From contig NC_059372.1 in NCBI RefSeq assembly GCF_019703515.2, positions 20,845,931 to 20,909,930 on the forward strand: a stretch of 64,000 bases of DNA. Direction: 5' to 3'. Both the position numbers and the translations under genes were made by a program. This document shows positions 56,192 through 64,000 of the stretch, one piece after another; position 1 is the stretch's first letter; every line of letters begins with the position of its first letter. Under the pieces are notes generated by a model that was not told the origin of the DNA, made no database searches, and saw only the letters and a list, made by a program, of their open reading frames with translations. This stretch comes from Myxocyprinus asiaticus. Taxonomy: Eukaryota > Chordata > Actinopteri > Cypriniformes > Catostomidae.

Positions 56192-59052
56192 ACCAGCGTC
56201 ATTCAATAGAGTAGGACAGTGTGCAACTTTCACAACTTTTCATTTTACCCCTATTGGTTGAATAGGTAACTGCATGTCCAAAATTAACCTTCTTTTTGTA
56301 ATAGCTTTTGTGTTGAAGGAGATAGAGGCACGAAACCAGCGTCATTCAATAGAGGAGGACAGTGCGAAACTTTCACAACCATTAGTTTTACCCCTCGTAG
56401 TTGAATAGAGAACTGCATGTCCAAAATTAACATTCTTTTTGTCATAGCTTTTTTGTTGAAGGAGATATAGACATGAAACCAGAGTCATTCAGTTGAAGAG
56501 GACAGTGCGCAACTTTCACAACCATTAGTTTTACCCCTCGTGGTTGAATAGGGAACAGCATGTCCAAAATTAACATTCTTTTTTTCATAGCTTTTTTATT
56601 GAAGGAGATATAGACATGAAATCGACGTCATTCAATAGACGAGGACAGTGTACAACTTTCACGACCATTCATTTTACCCCCTAGAGGTTGAATATGGAAC
56701 TGCATGTCTAAAATGAACTTTGTTTTTATAATAGCTTTTTTGCTGAAGGATATATAGACATGAAATCAATGTCATTCAATAGATGAGGACAGTGCACAAC
56801 TTTCACAACCATTTGTTTTACTCCCTAGAGGTTGAATATGAACTGCATGTCCAAAATTAACCTTCTTTTGTAATAGCTTTTTTGTTGAAGGAGATAGAGG
56901 CATGAAGCCAGCGTCATTCAAAAGAGGAGGACAGTGCGCAACTTTTACAATCATTAGTTTTACCCCTCGTGGTTGAATAGGGAACTGCATGTCCAAAATT
57001 AACATTCTTTTTGTAATAGCTTTTTTGTTGAAGGAGATATAGACATGAAATCGATGTCATTCAAAAAACAAGGACGGTGCGCAACTTTCACAAAAATTAG
57101 TTTTACCCCCTAGAGGTTGAATACGGAACTGCATGTCTAAAATGAACATTCTTTTTGTAATAGCTTTTTTGTTGAAGGAGATAGAGGCATGAAGCCAGCA
57201 TCATTCAAAAGAGGAGGACAGTGCACAACTTTCACAACTTTTCATTTTACCCCTAGTGCTTGAATAGGTAACTGCATGTCCAAAATTTCCCTTCTTTTTG
57301 TAATAGCTTTTTTGTTGAAGGAGATAGAGCCATGAAACCAGAGTCATTCAGTTGAAGAGGACAGTGCGCAACTTTCACAACCATTAGTTTTACCCCTCGT
57401 GGTTGAATAGGGAACAGCATGTCCAAAATTATCATTCTTTTTGTCATAGCTTTTTTGTTGAAGGAGATATAGACATGAAATCGATGTCATTCAATAGACG
57501 AGGACAGTGTGCAACTTTCACAACCATTAGTTTTACCCCCTAGAGGTTGAATATGGAACTGCATGTCTAAAATGAACTTTGTTTTTATAATAGCTTTTTT
57601 GTTGAAGGAGATATAGACATGAAATCGATGTCATTCAATAGATGAGGACAGTGCACAACTTTCACAACCATTCGTTTAACCCCCTAGAGGTTGAATATGA
57701 ACTGCATGTCTAAAATTAACATTCTTTTGTAATAGCATTTTTGTTGAAGGAGATAGAGGCACGAAACCAGCATCATTCAAAAGAGTAGGACAGTGCACAA
57801 CTCTCACAACTTTTCATTTTACCCCCTAGAGGTTGAATATGAACTGCATGTCTAAAATTAACATTCTTTTGTAATAGCTTTTTTGTTGAAGGAGATAGAG
57901 GCACGAAACCAGCGTCATTCAATAGAGTAGGACATTGCGCAACTCTCACAACTTTTCATTTTACCCCTAGTGGTTGAATAGTAAACTGCATTTCCAAAAT
58001 TAACTTTCTTTTTGTAATAGCTTTTTTTGTTGAAGGAGATAGAGGCACGAAACCAGCATCATTCAATAGAAGAGGACAGTGTGAAACTTTCACAACCATT
58101 AGTTTTACCCCTCGTGGTTGAACAGGGAACAGCTTGTCCAAAATTCACATTCTTTTTGTCATAGCTTTTTTGTTGAAGGAGATATAGACATGAAATCAGA
58201 GTCATTCAATAGACGAGGACAGTGCACAACTTTCACAACCATTCGTTTTACCCCCTAGAGGTTGAATATGAACTGCATGTCTAAAATGAACTTTGTTTTT
58301 ATAATAGCTTTTTTGTTGAAGGAGATATAGACATAAAATCGATGTCATTCAATAGACGAGGACAGTGCACAACTTTCACAACCATTCGTTTTACCCCCTA
58401 GAGGTTGAATATGAACTGCATGTCTAAAATTAACATTCTTTTGTAATAGCTTTTTTGTTGAAGGAGATAGAGGCATGAAACCAGCATCATTCAATAGAGT
58501 AGTACAGTGCGCAACTCTCACAACTTTTCATTTTACCCCTAGTGGTTGAATAGTGAACTGCATTTCCCAAATTAACTTTCTTTTTGTAATAGCTTTTTTT
58601 GTTGAAGGAGATAGAGGCACGAAACCAGCATCATTCAATAGAAGAGGACAGTGTGAAACTTTCACAACCATTAGCTTTATCCCTTGTGGTTGAATAGGGA
58701 ACTGTATGTCCAAAATTAACTTTCTTTTTGTAATTGCTTTTTTGTTGAAGGAGATAGAGGCATAAAACCAGCATTATTCAATAGAGTAGGACAGTGTGCA
58801 ACTTTCACAACCATTCATTTTACCCCTACTGGTTGAATAGGGAACTGTATTTCCAAAATTAACATTCTTTTTGTAATTGCTTTTTTGTTGAAGGAGATAG
58901 AGACACGAAACCAGCATCATGCAACAGAGGTGGACAGTGAGCAACTTTCACAACCATTCGTTTTAACCCTAGTGTTTGAATACGGAACTGCATGTCTAAA
59001 ATGTACTTTCTTTTCGTAATTGCTTTATTGCTGAAGGAGACAGAAGCACGAA
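56192..59052. repeat. Higher-order repeat unit 2
   Basis: 2,861 bp. Shares with unit 4, against units 1 and 3: aaccccct at 57679, gacattgcgc at 57931, ttttaccccct at 58103 and aaattcacatt at 58141. Confidence 0.9.
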
Positions 59053-61914
59053 ACCAGCGTCATTCAATAGAGTAGGACAGTGTGCAACTTTCACAACTTT
59101 TCATTTTACCCCTATTGGTTGAATAGGTAACTGCATGTCCAAAATTAACCTTCTTTTTGTAATAGCTTTTGTGTTGAAGGAGATAGAGGCACGAAACCAG
59201 CGTCATTCAATAGAGGAGGACAGTGCGAAACTTTCACAACCATTAGTTTTACCCCTTGTAGTTGAATAGAGAACTGCATGTCCAAAATTAACATTCTTTT
59301 TGTCATAGCTTTTTTGTTGAAGGAGATATAGACATGAAACCAGAGTCATTCAGTTGAAGAGGACAGTGCGCAACTTTCACAACCATTAGTTTTACCCCTC
59401 GTGGTTGAATAGGGAACAGCATGTCCAAAATTAACATTCTTTTTTTCATAGCTTTTTTATTGAAGGAGATATAGACATGAAATCGACGTCATTCAATAGA
59501 CGAGGACAGTGTACAACTTTCACGACCATTCATTTTACCCCCTAGAGGTTGAATATGGAACTGCATGTCTAAAATGAACTTTGTTTTTATAATAGCTTTT
59601 TTGCTGAAGGATATATAGACATGAAATCAATGTCATTCAATAGATGAGGACAGTGCACAACTTTCACAACCATTTGTTTTACCCCCTAGAGGTTGAATAT
59701 GAACTGCATGTCCAAAATTAACCTTCTTTTGTAATAGCTTTTTTGTAGAAGGAGATAGAGGCATGAAGCCAGTGTCATTCAAAAGAGGAGGACAGTGCGC
59801 AACTTTTACAATCATTAGTTTTACCCCTCGTGGTTGAATAGGGAACTGCATGTCCAAAATTAACATTCTTTTTGTAATAGCTTTTTTGTTGAAGGAGATA
59901 TAGACATGAAATCGATGTCATTCAAAAAACAAGGACGGTGCGCAACTTTCACAAAAATTAGTTTTACCCCCTAGAGGTTGAATACGGAACTGCATGTCTA
60001 AAATGAACATTCTTTTTGTAATAGCTTTTTTGTTGAAGGAGATAGAGGCATGAAGCCAGCATCATTCAAAAGAGGAGGACAGTGCACAACTTTCACAACT
60101 TTTCATTTTACCCCTAGTGCTTGAATAGGTAACTGCATGTCCAAAATTTCCCTTCTTTTTGTAATAGCTTTTTTGTTGAAGGAGATAGAGCCATGAAACC
60201 AGAGTCATTCAGTTGAAGAGGACAGTGCGCAACTTTCACAACCATTAGTTTTACCCCTCGTGGTTGAATAGGGAACAGCATGTCCAAAATTATCATTCTT
60301 TTTGTCATAGCTTTTTTGTTGAAGGAGATATAGACATGAAATCGATGTCATTCAATAGACGAGGACAGTGTGCAACTTTCACAACCATTAGTTTTACCCC
60401 CTAGAGGTTGAATATGGAACTGCATGTCTAAAATGAACTTTGTTTTTATAATAGCTTTTTTGTTGAAGGAGATATAGACATGAAATCGATGTCATTCAAT
60501 AGATGAGGACAGTGCACAACTTTCACAACCATTCGTTTAACTCCCTAGAGGTTGAATATGAACTGCATGTCTAAAATTAACATTCTTTTGTAATAGCATT
60601 TTTGTTGAAGGAGATAGAGGCACGAAACCAGCATCATTCAATAGAGTAGGACAGTGCACAACTCTCACAACTTTTCATTTTACCCCCTAGAGGTTGAATA
60701 TGAACTGCATGTCTAAAATTAACATTCTTTTGTAATAGCTTTTTTGTTGAAGGAGATAGAGGCACGAAACCAGCGTCATTCAATAGAGTAGGACAGTGCG
60801 CAACTCTCACAACTTTTCATTTTACCCCTAGTGGTTGAATAGTAAACTGCATTTCCAAAATTAACTTTCTTTTTGTAATAGCTTTTTTTGTTGAAGGAGA
60901 TAGAGGCACGAAACCAGCATCATTCAATAGAAGAGGACAGTGTGAAACTTTCACAACCATTAGTTTTACACCTCGTGGTTGAACAGGGAACAGCTTGTCC
61001 AAAATTAACATTCTTTTTGTCATAGCTTTTTTGTTGAAGGAGATATAGACATGAAATCAGAGTCATTCAATAGACGAGGACAGTGCACAACTTTCACAAC
61101 CATTCGTTTTACCCCCTAGAGGTTGAATATGGAACTGCATGTCTAAAATGAACTTTGTTTTTATAATAGCTTTTTTGTTGAAGGAGATATAGACATAAAA
61201 TCGATGTCATTCAATAGACGAGGACAGTGCACAACTTTCACAACCATTCGTTTTACCCCCTAGAGGTTGAATATGAACTGCATGTCTAAAATTAACATTC
61301 TTTTGTAATAGCTTTTTTGTTGAAGGAGATAGAGGCACGAAACCAGCGTCATTCAATAGAGTAGGACAGTGCGCAACTCTCACAACTTTTCATTTTACCC
61401 CTAGTGGTTGAATAGTGAACTGCATTTCCAAAATTAACTTTCTTTTTGTAATAGCTTTTTTTGTTGAAGGAGATAGAGGCACGAAACCAGCATCATTCAA
61501 TAGAAGAGGACAGTGTGAAACTTTCACAACCATTAGCTTTATCCCTTGTGGTTGAATAGGGAACTGTATGTCCAAAATTAACTTTCTTTTTGTAATTGCT
61601 TTTTTGTTGAAGGAGATAGAGGCATAAAACCAGCATTATTCAATAGAGTAGGACAGTGTGCAACTTTCACAACCATTCATTTTACCCCTACTGGTTGAAT
61701 AGGGAACTGTATTTCCAAAATTAACATTCTTTTTGTAATTGCTTTTTTGTTGAAGGAGATAGAGACACGAAACCAGCATCATGCAATAGAGGTGGACAGT
61801 GCGCAACTTTCACAACCATTCGTTTTAACCCTAGTGTTTGAATACGGAACTGCATGTCTAAAATGTACTTTCTTTTTGTAATAGCTTTATTGCTGAAGGA
61901 GACAGAAGCACGAA
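59053..61914. repeat. Higher-order repeat unit 3
   Basis: 2,862 bp. Shares with unit 1, against units 2 and 4: gtagaaggag at 59753, aactccct at 60539, gacagtgcgc at 60792, ttttacacct at 60964 and aaattaacatt at about 61001. Confidence 0.9.
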
Positions 61915-64000
61915 ACCAGCGTCATTCAATAGAGTAGGACAGTGTGCAACTTTCACAACTTTTCATTTTACCCCTATTGGTTGAATAGGTAACTGCATGT
62001 CCAAAATTAACCTTCTTTTTGTAATAGCTTTTGTGTTGAAGGAGATAGAGGCACGAAACCAGCGTCATTCAATAGAGGAGGACAGTGCGAAACTTTCACA
62101 ACCATTAGTTTTACCCCTCGTAGTTGAATAGAGAACTGCATGTCCAAAATTAACATTCTTTTTGTCATAGCTTTTTTGTTGAAGGAGATATAGACATGAA
62201 ACCAGAGTCATTCAGTTGAAGAGGACAGTGCGCAACTTTCACAACCATTAGTTTTACCCCTCGTGGTTGAATAGGGAACAGCATGTCCAAAATTAACATT
62301 CTTTTTTTCATAGCTTTTTTATTGAAGGAGATATAGACATGAAATCGACGTCATTCAATAGACGAGGACAGTGTACAACTTTCACGACCATTCATTTTAC
62401 CCCCTAGAGGTTGAATATGGAACTGCATGTCTAAAATGAACTTTGTTTTTATAATAGCTTTTTTGCTGAAGGATATATAGACATGAAATCAATGTCATTC
62501 AATAGATGAGGACAGTGCACAACTTTCACAACCATTTGTTTTACTCCCTAGAGGTTGAATATGAACTGCATGTCCAAAATTAACCTTCTTTTGTAATAGC
62601 TTTTTTGTTGAAGGAGATAGAGGCATGAAGCCAGTGTCATTCAAAAGAGGAGGACAGTGCGCAACTTTTACAATCATTAGTTTTACCCCTCGTGGTTGAA
62701 TAGGGAACTGCATGTCCAAAATTAACATTCTTTTTGTAATAGCTTTTTTGTTGAAGGAGATATAGACATGAAATCGATGTCATTCAAAAAACAAGGACGG
62801 TGCGCAACTTTCACAAAAATTAGTTTTACCCCCTAGAGGTTGAATACGGAACTGCATGTCTAAAATGAACATTCTTTTTGTAATAGCTTTTTTGTTGAAG
62901 GAGATAGAGGCATGAAGCCAGCATCATTCAAAAGAGGAGGACAGTGCACAACTTTCACAACTTTTCATTTTACCCCTAGTGCTTGAATAGGTAACTGCAT
63001 GTCCAAAATTTCCCTTCTTTTTGTAATAGCTTTTTTGTTGAAGGAGATAGAGCCATGAAACCAGAGTCATTCAGTTGAAGAGGACAGTGCGCAACTTTCA
63101 CAACCATTAGTTTTACCCCTCGTGGTTGAATAGGGAACAGCATGTCCAAAATTATCATTCTTTTTGTCATAGCTTTTTTGTTGAAGGAGATATAGACATG
63201 AAATCGATGTCATTCAATAGACGAGGACAGTGTGCAACTTTCACAACCATTAGTTTTACCCCCTAGAGGTTGAATATGGAACTGCATGTCTAAAATGAAC
63301 TTTGTTTTTATAATAGCTTTTTTGTTGAAGGAGATATAGACATGAAATCGATGTCATTCAATAGATGAGGACAGTGCACAACTTTCACAACCATTCGTTT
63401 AACCCCCTAGAGGTTGAATATGAACTGCATGTCTAAAATTAACATTCTTTTGTAATAGCATTTTTGTTGAAGGAGATAGAGGCACGAAACCAGCATCATT
63501 CAAAAGAGTAGGACAGTGCACAACTCTCACAACTTTTCATTTTACCCCCTAGAGGTTGAATATGAACTGCATGTCTAAAATTAACATTCTTTTGTAATAG
63601 CTTTTTTGTTGAAGGAGATAGAGGCACGAAACCAGCGTCATTCAATAGAGTAGGACATTGCGCAACTCTCACAACTTTTCATTTTACCCCTAGTGGTTGA
63701 ATAGTAAACTGCATTTCCAAAATTAACTTTCTTTTTGTAATAGCTTTTTTTGTTGAAGGAGATAGAGGCACGAAACCAGCATCATTCAATAGAAGAGGAC
63801 AGTGTGAAACTTTCACAACCATTAGTTTTACCCCTCGTGGTTGAACAGGGAACAGCTTGTCCAAAATTCACATTCTTTTTGTCATAGCTTTTTTGTTGAA
63901 GGAGATATAGACATGAAATCAGAGTCATTCAATAGACGAGGACAGTGCACAACTTTCACAACCATTCGTTTTACCCCCTAGAGGTTGAATATGAACTGCA
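61915..64000. repeat. Higher-order repeat unit 4 (first 2,086 bp)
   Basis: Cut by the window end; follows the unit 2 type at nearly all alternating sites. Confidence 0.9.

Larger units (their letters stand above)
53189..64000. repeat. Satellite array: 143-bp monomer in a 20-monomer higher-order repeat
   Basis: The array is continuous from 53189 to the window end, about 75 monomers of 142-144 bp. A monomer runs from accagcgtcattcaatagag through gaggacagtgcgcaac, tttcacaaccattagtttta, cccc..ggttgaata, gaactgcatgtccaaaa, ttaacattctttttgtaata to gcttttttgttgaaggagat. Monomers differ from each other by many substitutions, but the pattern repeats every 2,861-2,862 bp (20 monomers). Minus-strand frames of 60-77 codons recur with the same period; they are by-products because 143 is not divisible by three. 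Possible centromeric or other heterochromatin; not shown. Confidence 0.95.

Noticed and set aside
53189..64000. Could the regularly spaced repeats be a CRISPR array or a repeated small gene?
   Set aside because: There are no unique spacers: the whole 143 bp is repeated. The recurrent 60-77 codon minus-strand frames cannot run through the array because the monomer length is not a multiple of three, and they carry no recognisable domain.
1..64000. tRNA, rRNA or snRNA genes
   Set aside because: None of the characteristic box sequences or cloverleaf-like segments were noticed by eye; a covariance-model scan was not possible here.

Overview
This looks like nuclear DNA of a teleost fish, most likely a cypriniform (carp, minnow or loach group). 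The evidence is two vertebrate genes read directly from sequence (one spliced, one single-exon) embedded in a repeat landscape typical of cyprinid genomes: Tc1/mariner elements with ~200-bp terminal repeats, palindromic MITEs starting with a TTAAAGGGATAGTTCACCC-type end, DIRS retrotransposons, L1- and L2-like LINEs, hAT-like elements and satellite DNA. There are no bacterial operons, CRISPR arrays or recognisable tRNA/rRNA genes.

Layout. 1-4.8 kb: MITEs, a solo LTR nested in a Tc1-type MITE, and a decayed L2-like LINE. 5.58-9.79 kb: a DIRS retrotransposon on the plus strand with both inverted terminal repeats and an uninterrupted recombinase catalytic domain, but with its reverse transcriptase deleted. 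10.1-13 kb: a broken L1-like LINE. 14.2-15.2 kb: a single-exon P2Y-type receptor (minus strand). 17.7-26.3 kb: a complete five-exon CCN-family matricellular gene, best matched to CCN5, also on the minus strand, with TATA box, signal peptide and all splice junctions in phase; its introns hold MITEs and an LTR-like composite. 26.6-29.4 kb: a three-level nest (MITE in MITE in turn holding a Tc1 element). 29.4-39 kb: mostly unrecognised sequence with small DNA-transposon relics, two of which carry exon-like coding fragments ending at splice donors (one THAP-like). 39.1-43.3 kb: a decayed tyrosine-recombinase element. 43.35-44.93 kb: an almost intact Tc1-like transposon. 45-48.9 kb: MITEs and microsatellites, one MITE with telomere-like repeats. 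48.9-53.19 kb: a second DIRS copy (minus strand) whose terminal repeat abuts a satellite array. 53.19-64.0 kb: a tandem satellite that runs off the window.

The most unusual structure is the satellite: 143-bp monomers arranged in a 20-monomer higher-order repeat of 2,861-2,862 bp. Within the four copies visible, alternate copies share private variants, so the larger unit of recent amplification seems to be about 5.72 kb. The two host genes act independently as far as the sequence shows: one encodes a membrane receptor for an extracellular ligand (nucleotide-type family), the other a secreted extracellular-matrix signalling protein. All other coding material is transposon-derived and mostly broken. 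Exon boundaries and protein families were read from the sequence by eye; family names of repeats are from recognition and were not searched against a database.
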